Part shown: positions 12,501 to 23,099 of the stretch, in pieces
Position numbering within the stretch: position 1 is the first letter of the stretch
Layout of the letters: each line of letters starts with the position of its first letter
Assembly: GCA_016648135.1 (NCBI GenBank)
Contig: JADDOH010000326.1
Span: forward strand, 62,001-126,000
Reading direction: 5' to 3'
Source of the DNA: Agrypnia vestita
Lineage: Eukaryota; Arthropoda; Insecta; Trichoptera; Phryganeidae
Length of the DNA stretch: 64,000 nt
Position numbers and translations under genes: made by a program
The notes under the pieces: model-generated
What the model was told of the DNA's origin: nothing
The model's input: only the letters and a program-made list of their open reading frames with translations
The model's database searches: none

Positions 12501-13352
12501 CTGTATTAATTAATTAACAGGAGGAATTGAGAACAGCTCGAGCTGAAGTAGAAGAACTTCGAAGCAGCCAGCGCGGCGTGGCAAGATCTCTCATCTACGC
12601 CACCAATACGGCTGAAGGATCTCTCAGGTAATGTCCGTAATTTGATTGAAGGGCGGCAATTTAGAATTATCAGTGACCAAGCGGGATATCCGTATTGCTC
12701 TTTTTTATTGGAAATAAATTTAAACATTTCAGCATTCAAGTGTCCACAGCTGTGAGATGTGCTCTCATAGCCAGCTCATTGACATTACTATCAGAGCTAA
12801 CTGAGAATATAAGATGAATGCTGTAGTTGTTGTCAGTTGGTAGTACAGTGGAATCTTGTTAATTCCAAATTCAAGGAACCAACAAAGTAAAGCCCTATTA
12901 ATTCTAAACTCAGGAGACTGTGGGCAATAATTCACATGCATTGTCAATGTTATATATAGCTTTTTAAAAATTAAAATTGTGTGACGTAAAAATGTATCGA
13001 TTTGTAGTGTCCAACAATTATGTCAAAATACAAATTAACGAGGTTTTCCAAATTAACAGTGTTAATCAATTATGAAATTTACATATTGGGTCTTGAGTGT
13101 TTAATTATGTTGAATTTCAAATTATTAGGCTTTGACTGTATTTCACTTAATTACTGCCACCATAATTTTATTTCATAGTCATACTTTAATTAATTTGAAA
13201 CGGAGTTTATCTTTATCTTGTGAACTAAATCTGTGATTTTCACCGAAGTTCTGTACCGTATTTGCACATTCAGTTTGCTGTGACATTGTAGAGAGCTGCT
13301 GTCCGGACTGGAGCAAGTGCGGGCCCTGGCCTCCTCCCTGGAGCCCCCATGA
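9583..13352 (+). CDS. ENTR1: ENTR1/SDCCAG3-like endosome-associated trafficking regulator, seven exons
   Basis: Exons: 9583-9748, 9824-10285, 11203-11351, 11649-11723, 12346-12408, 12521-12627 and 13292-13352. All have GT/AG borders and compatible phases, giving 360 residues. Exon 1 encodes an acidic, low-complexity start. Exon 2 opens with SPFSFKHFLKRD, matching the PFSFKEFLK motif near the start of vertebrate ENTR1, then a disordered Pro/Ser-rich part with LPDF motifs. Exons 3-6 turn into a Glu/Arg-rich coiled coil. The last two exons (IYATNTAEGSLRELLSGLEQ, then VRALASSL) match the family's C-terminal block, where a conserved helix precedes a GAE-type motif. ENTR1 acts in endosomal sorting, recycling and cytokinesis. 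The protein is a little shorter than human. The start ATG follows a short leader without a competing in-frame ATG. The assignment rests on motif recall, not on an alignment. Confidence 0.82.
10609..11060 (-). repeat. Tc1/mariner-type MITE in ENTR1-like intron 2, copy A
   Basis: It starts TACAGTAAAACCCCGTTA, a TA target followed by CAGT. Over at least 250 bp it is the inverted counterpart of 16330-16752; both share CCCCGATAAT near the end and a GTCAATATCGGCTATTTTAG type segment inside. The far end is diffuse. Confidence 0.65.
11768..11910. repeat. Tc1/mariner MITE, 143 bp, TA duplication
   Basis: The ends CAGTCGCCGGCAAAC and GTTTGCCGGCTACTG are inverted and flanked by TA on both sides. The inverted arms continue through a CACTACGCCG segment to make a long hairpin. 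It lies in intron 4 of the ENTR1-like gene. A piece of the same family is at 44620-44672. Confidence 0.85.
12846..13138. repeat. Tc1/mariner MITE, 293 bp, in the last ENTR1-like intron
   Basis: CAGTGGAATC at the left and GGCTTTGACTG at the right are imperfect inverted ends flanked by TA (12844-12845 and 13139-13140). Both arms share the words TAATT and AAATTCAA. The interior is AT-rich and non-coding. Confidence 0.7.
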
Positions 13353-13429
13353 CCGGCCTGCATCCCCCGCCGGGCCTCCGCAGGCCCCTGCAAGGACCAC
13401 CCTCCCGCACCGGCACACGGTGGAGATAC

Positions 13430-13435
13430 AATAAA
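13430..13435 (+). terminator. Polyadenylation signal of the ENTR1-like gene
   Basis: AATAAA lies 78 bp after the TGA at 13350-13352, at the point where GC-rich coding sequence changes to AT-rich downstream DNA. Confidence 0.65.
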
Positions 13436-14071
13436 AACAAGTGCTTAAAATAATAATGTAAAATGCAAATAGACATGTTTTTAAATAAGTTAATGCAATG
13501 TGATGTTCATGATGTAGAATAATTCATTTTGTTTATTCCTACTAAAGATTTTTCTTTTATAGACGATGAATATTATTATCCGGCTAATTATACACACAAA
13601 CTGCTTTCCAGCGTCTTACTGACTTAAATACTAAGAAATAACAGAAAAAGCATAGAAAAACACTCAAATTTTCCTAAAGCACTACTAAAATGATACATTC
13701 TGGCTTCAATATACTCGAGTTCCAAGTTTCAAAACTGCCATCATTTCTACCACAGGATGAAGAATGTAATATTAAAATCACAAATGTGAAAGACCAACAT
13801 AAAAAATTAATATAAAATAAAATATTAATGTCTGAAATTTTAACAGACGTCATTTCAAAGATGGCATTAAACAATTGTATAAAGGTTTTGTCTCAGTGGC
13901 GTCATCGGTCTTTAAACACGGGTACTTATCATACAACCCTTGTACATAAATTCACAAAATTAATATATGAATAGACTATACCTAGATGGTGAGTAATAAA
14001 AATTTAGAATCTTTTATTGACATTTATAAATTAAATTCACCGTTTCGGAAGGTGTTTTTATTTATTTATTT

Positions 14072-14503
14072 AAGTTCTACCTTTTTAATTTTCTGAGAGG
14101 CATTTCGCCTTATGAGGGCATTATCAATCTAAATTCCCGGAGATTCCCGCAATTGAAAAATTATCATTATGTTCAAACATATTTGTTATTAAGAATAATG
14201 CTGTCTGGAATCCTCGCTTTTGAAAATTATCATTAGTGCACAAACATAATTTGTTACCAAGAATATCACATTTATATCAAGTTGTAAATCTATCCTCATA
14301 TATGTACATATTACTTGTGAACAGAATTGTTTCTTAGAATCAAAACAAGCAAAAATACAAAAACCTTAATTAATTCTTAAAATTATATAGCATCTCTTTC
14401 TAATACTTTTAATATAAATACAAATTGTTTAATGTAAAATATTTAGATTGATAATGCCCTCATGAGGTGAAACACGTCTCAGAAAATTAAAAAGGCAGAA
14501 CTT
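14072..14503. repeat. Inverted 63-bp arms, Penelope-type repeat pair
   Basis: Arms 14072-14134 and 14441-14503 are inverted copies with few differences, from AAGTTCTACC to CAATCTAAAT. Each arm contains the word series CCCTCATGAGGTGAAACACG or its counterpart, resembling a minimal hammerhead core with a C for G change. About 300 bp of AT-rich DNA lies between them. Confidence 0.65.
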
Positions 14504-15039
14504 AACAATTTTTTTTATTTCCATATGTGTGATTATGGAGTTCTACAAACTTATCTCTGAAACAATAAAGAAAACCAACGTACAGGTTGATGGCAATTGT
14601 ATCAAAACCTGCCTATAATAATTTTAATTTTGAGAAGCGGCGATTGATTAAATAACCTTCACAGTTGTATTATCTCAAGTTTATCTATTAGATACTTTAC
14701 GTGTGTTTCATTAATAAGTTAGTGTATAATACCACAGTATACCCAGAACAGTAGTTTATCTCCGGCCTGTCGGCGAGTTAATAGCCTACTCTTGCATTGA
14801 CACTAGGGTTGTCACTTTATTTTTACTCCCTTTCTTTTAACTCATAGCGTCTGGGATTCCGACGCATAAGGTAGACACGAAACCTGAAAATTTCTGTAAT
14901 TAGTATACATAGTTTCTGCACTTAAATTACAAGAATGCTGATTAACATCAACGTAGACTTTTAAAAACTCACAGTCTTTGTGATAATCAACACACCTTTT
15001 TAGTAAAGCACCGTAAACGTAAAAAAAGGCATTTTTTTT

Positions 15040-15175
15040 CTAAAGCGGCAGCTGCGAGCGCGAATGGCACCAAAGGCACGTCCCTTACTGTCGCCGCCAT
15101 ATTCTATGTCAATGTGTGCGTCACAGTGCGTGCGTACACGGCGCCGAGCACGCACGCACACATTCTAATGGGTAG
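15040..15175. other. CG-rich segment with inverted repeat
   Basis: In an AT-rich setting this 135-bp segment is CG-dense and contains TGTGTGCGT ... GCACGCACGCACACA, an inverted repeat around a GGCGCC centre. It could be a promoter or a MITE centre; no transcript can be linked to it. Confidence 0.35.
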
Positions 15176-15450
15176 CGGCCAGTTTGTATGAAGACATATT
15201 ACTGTTCTTAGTATACTGTGATAATACTCTTACATGAATATATAAGTGACTGGGATGCTATTGGTATAGTACTGCTTCAAAATTGCTTATAATAGATGCC
15301 ATAATGTCTGAAATGGAAATGAGTGCATGGTATACGATTATATTTACAATAATTATTTTGTGGAATGAAAGTACTATTATAACAAGATGAAACATTTAAG
15401 ATGATAAATATTATGTTCTCAGGTTTTCATGGCCGTTCAGAATCTTCTGC

Positions 15451-15603
15451 GTATAGATTTCTAGGATATTCTGTCGTGTACGTGTGACCTCTCTGGCCGA
15501 CGTTTGCCATTGCAGGGTCCATCATCACCAGCCCTGATGATGGACCCCGCGATGGGATCCGAAATGTCACATGTACATGGCAGAATATCCTAGAAAACTA
15601 TAC
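15451..15603. repeat. Foldback Penelope-type terminal repeats
   Basis: Arms 15451-15525 and 15535-15603 are inverted, meeting at a 9-bp centre. They contain CCCTGATGATGGACCCCGCG and ATGGGATCCGAAATG, the same hammerhead-like core as the Penelope element at 1.6-2.9 kb. Nothing is left of the protein, so only a head-to-head repeat pair remains. Confidence 0.75.
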
Positions 15604-16329
15604 ACAGAAGACAAATATTATTATACAAAATTACATACACACATTTAAAAACATTAAAAAAATAATAATTCATATACAGAGGTACCTTAGTCCGTTTGGA
15701 ATAAGTCTGACTTCAAATTTTTGTTTGGTATATGGCCTTCATTTGGAATACGACTCGCAAGGGGCAAAATGAGTCACGACACTGCGCACTTTTGTGATTT
15801 TGTATTTTTTCACATAAATTTTTTGTAGATTTTTTGAGTTCAAAAAAAATTACCGAGAAGAGCCAAGCATTGAAGAAAATAATTAGGATCACAATGGAGG
15901 TGAAAAAAGACATTGTTGAAAAGTATGAAGGTTACGTATATGTTAAATTTAATTATTAATTTACTTCATATAATTGCTTTTGTATTTATGTGTAGTAGGG
16001 GCAGGGTTTAAATTTAAATAACCCCCGTCAATGTATAATATGTCAATAATGGAAGGATTTTTTCATGGGAATGGATTAATCATTTCCCTTTATTTCTTAG
16101 GGGAAGAATACATTTGGTACTTTTTGTTGTAAATCTAAGGGTCTGAAACGGACATATGCTTTACTTAATTGTTTTTCACTAAAACTGCAGGCAAGTATTA
16201 TCCATATACATATCCAACCGAGTAACTTGTTGGTGATCATGACGGTCGCCCAGTGATCTGGCAGTCAGGAGCCTCGGGAGTAGGACTAGCAAGTTAGTTA
16301 TATTTACAAGCACTTAGCATTCAAAATTC

Positions 16330-16752
16330 AAGGTACCAAAAAAAAATTTTAAATAGCAATACAATTGCGAAATTCGCCAAAAATCGTAAAACTCGTGAAA
16401 AAAGTCATTCATTTTGTGAAAAACGTTTGCATTTTTGCATATTTCAAGAAATCATTTCGAAAACGCAATATTTATTACGCCAATACAAAGACAGTCACAT
16501 TTCTATTACTAAAGTATCCGAAATTGACATATTTGTTCTCATTTGCGAAAAAAAACGAAATATTTTTTTCAATATCGTCAAATATAAAAAAAATTCGAAG
16601 TACGGCTAAAAATTATTTCGAATTACCGGGGTTTTCGAATCAGTGTTAACTACTATGAAATTAGCATTTTGGGACTTGTGTGTTTTAAAAATTTCGAATT
16701 ATGGCGAATTTCGAATTATCGGGGTTCGAACTAATGGGGTTTTACTGTATGC
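16330..16752 (+). repeat. Tc1/mariner-type MITE, copy B
   Basis: It ends with CTAATGGGGTTTTACTGTA, the reverse complement of the start of the 10609 copy, and shares internal segments with it in inverted order (GAATTATCGGGGTTCGAA, TTTCTATTACTAAAGTATCC). The left edge is approximate. Confidence 0.65.
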
Positions 16753-17399
16753 TACAATTAGTAAGAATAAACAATTAAGATATTTATAGCGAAAACAAAA
16801 CTCAGTAGAATAAAAAAAAACACATGCTCTGTTGTATTACCTCGCTGTGTTCCAACTCCAGAAATACAACACAAATTATTATTTCCATCAATGACAATTC
16901 TCCATCAACAGATTCAGTTCAGTCCGGGCGCTCGCCGCGAACGGATGCGATTGCTTGTTGCTCCTGGCAACAATAATATCGTGCGGTACAAACATACCCA
17001 CACAACTTTATTAAACCAACTAAATAGTGTTAAAAACTATATAAAATTAATAAGTGAAATATGTAATAAGAAAAACTCCAAGGACAGTGTTTTTCACTAC
17101 CTTGGAGGTACATAAACAGTGTTGAATCTAACAAATAACTTCTGTGGTATTGTGCAAAATAAAACATTCTCAGCTCTGAGAAAGTATTTTAATACTATCT
17201 TGAAGCTTTTTTTATGCAAAAATTTTCTCTAAGACTTTGAAAATTTTGCAGAAGCTTGTTTGTGCCATAACTCAAACCACTCATGACGGTTTGGGGGACT
17301 TATAAAAATTAAATTAATTATTGTTTTACATATATTATTCTTAAGTGTAGTTTTTATTATTGTTACATTAACTGTGCATGTGACGCCATGGCCGTATAT

Positions 17400-17711
17400 G
17401 GACGTTAGAATATTGGCATATACATATATAAACAATTTGCAACAATAATCTGTGTGTCTGAACGGCACAGTGCCCAGTGCATCTGCGGAACATATATATC
17501 GTTAAGCCCAGTGTTGATTTGATATTTTAAAAATGTGATTAGCTGATAAGGACAATTTACTATTATTATTGTTGCATGTTATTTTCGTATACAACTAAAA
17601 CTGAATTCTGTTGTGCCTGTGCGGCATCGTACCGAGTGTAATTCTGGAACACATATTTTTAACCCTAGTGTTGTTTTTTGAGACTTTTATTTTTGACATC
17701 CGTTTCTGATA
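17400..17711 (+). promoter_or_regulatory. LINE 5' UTR with imperfect tandem repeats
   Basis: Two related stretches (about 17450-17520 and 17605-17680) share GCACAGTGCCC/TGTGCGGCATC, a GGAACACATAT type word and CCCAGTGTTG/CCTAGTGTTG. They sit immediately before the ORF1 start at 17712. Tandem 5' UTR units often carry the internal promoter in LINEs. Promoter activity here is inference. Confidence 0.45.
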
Positions 17712-18960
17712 ATGTCAAAGACCCCGCGGAAGGGGAGCCAGGAACAGCCGGTCGCAAGACGCCTTGCTAGTTTCAGAGTCGGAGAAGCCATAAGCAGGGA
17801 GTCGTACAGACCAGTTCTGCCGATAGTGCGGACTCCACCTAGAGAAGACAGATCCTCTTCCATGCCAAGAAGATTGACCGAAGAGCTTCTGGTGACAGTT
17901 CCGAGAAGAAACAAAAACGCGATCAAGAGGAATCACTATTGTCTCCGGCACCGATACGTGGTATGGACGACACAGAGGTCCCCCTGTGCTTGGATCTAGC
18001 CATCCACAACTAATCAGAGACCTTCTGAACGTCGTGGAAAAAATTTGTTTTGAAGAGAAGTCCAAACTTAATAACGATCAGCGGGCGAGGATAACCTCGT
18101 GCCACCTGGACCTAGTGGTGCTAATGGCAGAACTCGCGTCCAACCGAGAGGCTGCGTGGGGAAACCACCGTACACAAAAGACTCCACTAGGAGGGCATTT
18201 TAGAACTTAAAATAACGGTGGAAACCGTCACCAAGGCGCAAGAAGCGTCAATGGCTCCAAGCGAAAGCGATAGTGGTGGACTGATAAAACTTTCTTATGC
18301 AGCGGCTGCTAAGAACAGCAAAACAGTCACAATAAACGGAATCGTCAAGTTGGCTGGCCCGCCTCCCCCGACAGTAGAACTGTCGGGGGAGGCGGGAGCC
18401 GGAAAGAGCCGGAGGGACAAACCGCTGAGGCCACCGAAAGTAAAATTATGGAGACACTGAGTCTGATTTCCAACCTCTGAGGGTGGGTGAGAGGGGACGG
18501 AATACTGGCCGAAACCATGACACCGGATGGTATTCAAAGCATAATTGCAGTGAGGACAAAATTAGAGGCCAAAGGACTCAACGTCCTAGAACCCACGGGC
18601 CAACAGCCGCGTATTGTGGTATACGACGTTCCGAGGGAATATGCGGAACCAGATCTCCTCAAAGAGATCTACAAAAGCAACATAAAAGGAAAAAGTAACA
18701 TCTCTGAAGAGGAATACACAACAAACACAAGGCGAATTATGATGTTTGGTCGCTGAGACGGCCCGTCCGTTAACTGTGTATATGCCCTGCCGTCTAAAGC
18801 CACAACGATCTTGATTAACGCTGGTCATTGTTTCATCAGCTGGAACGCCTGCAGAGTCCGTGACTACATAGGAGCCACAAGGTGCTTCAAGTGACAAAAA
18901 AAAGTCGAAAAAGACCCCTGCACATACTGGGCTACGGTAGGACACAATGACGAGCAATGC
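17712..18960 (+). mobile_element. R1-like LINE ORF1, degenerate
   Basis: Starting MSKTPRKGSQEQ, the plus strand encodes an ORF1 split over frames. There is a basic N-terminus, then HPQLIRDLLNVVEKICFEEK, then a helical segment, then RIVVYDVPREYAEPDLLKEI of the RNA-binding part. A Cys/His region near 18870-18990 includes GHNDEQCPNKQ and ASAKCATC, typical CCHC knuckles of R1-clade ORF1. Several shifts and stops break it (for example the TGA after MMFGR near 18756). It is the partner of the endonuclease start at 19171. Confidence 0.75.
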
Positions 18961-19170
18961 CCGAACAAACAGGCCTCCGCAAAATGTGCCACGTGCACGG
19001 AATTCAATTGACCAGCAGAACATGCGACTGGCGACCGAACGTGCCCTGCGTACGTTGCAGCAGTCGAACTGGTCTTTAAAAAACAAACTATGCCTAGATG
19101 CCCGGAATGCACAATCGTGCAAATCAATCTCGGCAGATCGCGCGTCGCCTCTCTTGAGGTGTAGCGCACT

Positions 19171-19566
19171 ATGCATGACCACCATGCGTCAATTGCGCTC
19201 ATCCAGGAGCAATATACCCTGCGTGGCAAAACACCAAACATCGAGATCCCGCTCACCATGATTGAGGAGGGTGCTGCTCCGGGTGCAGGGATCTTGGTGG
19301 ATTCTGTTCACCTAAGACCACTGTACTTGGCACACCTCTCCAAAGAATACCTCACATGCATAACCGCTCGGCTAGGAAGCCTAGATGTATACTTGATTTC
19401 AGTATACTTTAAATTCTCGGATCTGGTAAAAACCCATGCCCTGGCATTCACTCGAACTCTGAATAAATTGAAATATAAAATAATTATAATAGGGGGCGAC
19501 TTCAGCGCTCGCTCTCCCCTGTGGTGGGATCGAGATATGGACCGACATGGTTGCGTGTGCAGGTAA
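19171..19566 (+). mobile_element. R1-like LINE ORF2 start: apurinic endonuclease fragment, 3'-truncated
   Basis: The frame encodes the N-terminal part of an AP-endonuclease domain: IALIQEQYTLRGKTPN contains the metal-binding glutamate in QEQY, and IIIIGGDFSARSPLWWDRD is the GDFNAxSxxW motif of R1 endonucleases. The protein is cut off at 19566, followed by unrelated AT-rich DNA, so this copy is a rare one with 5' end kept and 3' end lost. Compare 3400-6047, which keeps the other half of such a protein. Confidence 0.8.
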
Positions 19567-22500
19567 AATGTCACCTGTATAAAAAAGAGAAAATGAATCA
19601 GCAAGCACATAATTCAATGACCATTATAACAGATTATGAATTTGATCTCACAATTAAATTATGAAAAATACATAAAAATAGAAAATTTTGTTAATCGTAG
19701 CGCCTGGAGCACATGCAATTTTCATAAAACCATTTTCGAACTTGAGGTGGTCGATTATAAAAATTGCTATTGGTTGAATATCTCTTAAAAAACTGCCATC
19801 TTAGCTTTGATTGGTAAGACTTGACGGTGTGAAAATATTCCTTTACACGCGTTGCATCTTAAAATTTCAGTTTATGTTATAATTTTTACAAATTTATTAT
19901 GTACCTTTTTTTTTAATATTTAAAATATAATAAAATGTTTTAGGAATACGCTGTTCTTAAATGTAACCTGGCCTACCTTTCAAAGTCAGAGCTCATAGTC
20001 AATTTTAGTGATGGTTAAACCGTTTTTTTAATCGGTTATTTTCGGAACACTTATTTGGGATTTATATCTGATTGTATCGATGATTGATAACTAAGATATA
20101 AGTGTTGTCTATTACTGATGGTTGGTCGTCGAATTGGAAAAAGTCTGTTGCAAATCATCAATGCAATCAGATACAAATCTCAAATAACGATTAGTGTGTC
20201 ACCGGTTAAAATATCATCACTAGTCAATTTACTAAAAAAAATAGAATTATTACATTATTATTACATATTACCAAGACGCTCACATATGTTGTGTCACAAT
20301 CAGTCAGTGTGTTAAATACATATTACGTACAACTATAATGTTGTAAAAATAAAATAAAAATTGAAATTTCACGGGTCACATTTTTGGACAGTTTGGGTCA
20401 TTGCAACCGGGATAAAGTTATTTAACACATTCAGGTTATGTAAACATTTTATTTTTATAGAAAACAATAACATTTCAAAATCAATTTCCAGTTAAAAATA
20501 ATCAACTTGTGTATATATACATTTAATGGTACTCGAATGATGGTACAGAAAATCAAAGTACAAATGGTGAACACATATTTACTACGGAGAAAATAATATT
20601 CACAAAATAAGTATTTTTGAAATTGTTTTCAATTATGTATATGGCAGCAGGTATTATAAAAATGTTGGCAAACAAGTCATCATTTTGAAGCATTTGATGC
20701 AGTTTTTTTTTCATATGAAACTAACTTTAATTTTGAATTACAAAAGACCCCATCTTATACGTATTATGGGTCCATAAAGTGTACGACCACAGCTTCTGCA
20801 TGAATAAAACTAAACTCGTACGAATGTTTCTTCAACGACATTGTGCGCTTGCATTCGGTGCAGCAAAAAATCAAAAGGTGATGAGGTTGTTCAATGCGGC
20901 TTCATAAATTTATTTTGTTGATGTTCCATGGCACTCTCAAACATGTATTTTATTTTTGAATTATAATGCTGATTAGATTTGGTTCTCAAAGTCACATAAA
21001 CATGTAAATGCCAATGTGAAATATGATAGAAGAATCATGTGCAAACGGCTGATGAATAATGAACAGAAGAATAGAAATGTAAATATGTTTAGCAAGTTGA
21101 AGAATAAGACAGAATATTGATTCTATGTGGAAATGTGCACACCCAACGCTGATATTAGAACACAGGTGCCAACCGATTCTTCAGCATGCCTCTTGAGATT
21201 TTCAACTCGGAGCCATGATAGCTCCTTCTCCATGTTTCTGGGTTTTTATAGAAATACATAATAAAAATAAGATCTCACTTTTGGTTGCATATTTAAATTT
21301 TATAAAGATTATGTTTACATTGTTTTATTTATATCAAACAGTTTTTAATAAAAAAAAGAACAGAATATAGAGATGATTATTAAAATTTCACATGAGCTGG
21401 AAATAGTATCTACAAAAGTTATCACAGATTTTTATATAAAATGCTATTCAAGTATATGCAGGATACAATGCAGCGAGAAGAACTTCTCTCTAAAAGCAAC
21501 CGTGTCCTCGGCAGTATCCCAGCGCCTACTTCTTCCCTGACTGACAATTCTTCTAATACACCAGACCCCCAATTATCCGGGGTCTCATTAACTGGGGCAA
21601 TAAACCATTTATTTTCATATTTTATAAAGATTATGAAATTCTTTTTAAATCATAAAAGTTATGAACATGCAAAATTGTGAACATCCCGAAGCATGAAATT
21701 TCAGGTATATCTGTCAATAGGTATTTATTTTAACACAAGCGGGAAACGCACCGCCTGTATCAAAATAAGTGGTGTATTTTGGACTTATTTAACTGTTTAT
21801 TCTCTTATAATATATACCCAATACTGTATTTTCGTGCTGTATAACTGTGTGCGATTATATGTAAAAAAAAAATACCATTTTAATAATTTATCCTTTGTAA
21901 ATTTTGCATCAGTGTAACAATTGAAATTAACCAGAGTTTTCCATGCATCATCTGGCTGGTTAACGAGATTGGCATTTGTGAGGTTTAAAATTCACTTCCA
22001 AGGTTTTTAATTTAGTGTTTATTATTGTTTTTCTATTTCGTATGGTAAATAGGTATTATATTTTGTTGCAGTTTAGGTGTTTATTTTTTTTTTAAATTTG
22101 AGTTGTGTGATTTTTTTTTGGGGAGTTTATATGGGTCATTTTCTCTCTACCGTCCCAGATAATCAGGAGTCTACTGTCATTGAATGTAACTAAATTTAAA
22201 TAATCTACTTAATTTATTATGAACATTTTCAGTTTTCCCTACATGGAACATTTTTTTTGACGATTCGCATCAGCTATTCTCTCAACACACTTCACTTAGA
22301 TCTTACACAAGTATATTTAGTTCCAAAGTCCACCCTAATGCATATTTTTCATTTTGAATAAGTCACCAAAACTATTCTAAATGTATAGACTTCTTTCCAT
22401 TTAAGAAAGATAATGAATAGTATGTGTAAGCTGCGCATATTAGGCACATTGTTGTGTTGTTGTTTATACCCGTAAACACCAACACAACTAAACTATGCGT

Positions 22501-23099
22501 TGAATGCATGGCATACGCATATTAATTCAATTGCCTTTTTTAAATGAAAAGATGTCATGAATTTTGTTTTATGATACTTAGCCAATGTCAAAATATATAA
22601 TGAAATAAAAAGTACCGAAACTTATGATTATGACTGCATTTCAAATGACATTAATATACATACATATACATTTGTACTAAAATCAATTAGGGCGAGTTGA
22701 AACATACTCGCATTAACAATTATTCTATTGCTCTTGGATGCACTATGTATTACTTTTCAATTATATTTTTGGCGTCGGATATAAAAATGGGGACCTGATA
22801 ATAACAATAAATTAATGAAAACTACACAAAATATTCAATAATTGCACAATATTTGGAGAATTAAAAAATCAGAAAATTTCTTTCAATAACAGAAAATCTA
22901 AAGTATTTATCGGCTATCAAATTTCATCACACTGATATAACAACAATTGATTTGGCATAATAAAATAATGAAATCATTTTACAGCAAACATTGTTTTAGA
23001 TGGCCAGTATTTGTCCAGAGTAATTGAACAGATCAGTAATCCTGGCAATAACCAGTCTGGAAGTCTTCCTGAACCAGGAAGTATTACATACAGCGCAGC
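19567..23099. other. Intergenic, AT-rich; possible pogo/Tigger remnant at 21441-22178
   Basis: No host exon is recognised. At 21441-21600 a short frame (MQDTMQREELLSKSNRV) precedes CAATTATCCGGGGTCTC, and 22150-22178 reads CAGATAATCAGGAGTCTACT, both like the terminal repeats of pogo/Tigger elements (CAGTAGACTC...ATTATC). The rest is simple AT-rich DNA, and the 3' UTR of the PIKfyve gene probably lies just below 23100. Confidence 0.35.

Larger units (their letters stand above)
13441..17399. other. Intergenic region with repeats, no host gene seen
   Basis: No exon with conserved domain is visible between the ENTR1-like 3' end and the LINE at 17.4 kb. The content is AT-rich DNA with Penelope-type inverted repeats (14072-14503, 15451-15603), a CG-rich hairpin segment (15040-15175) and one mariner MITE (16330-16752). 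Confidence 0.5.

Noticed and set aside
21441..21680. pogo/Tigger transposase C-terminus
   Set aside because: The protein similarity is too weak to list as a gene fragment. Only the terminal-repeat-like words support it, so it is mentioned under the intergenic region.
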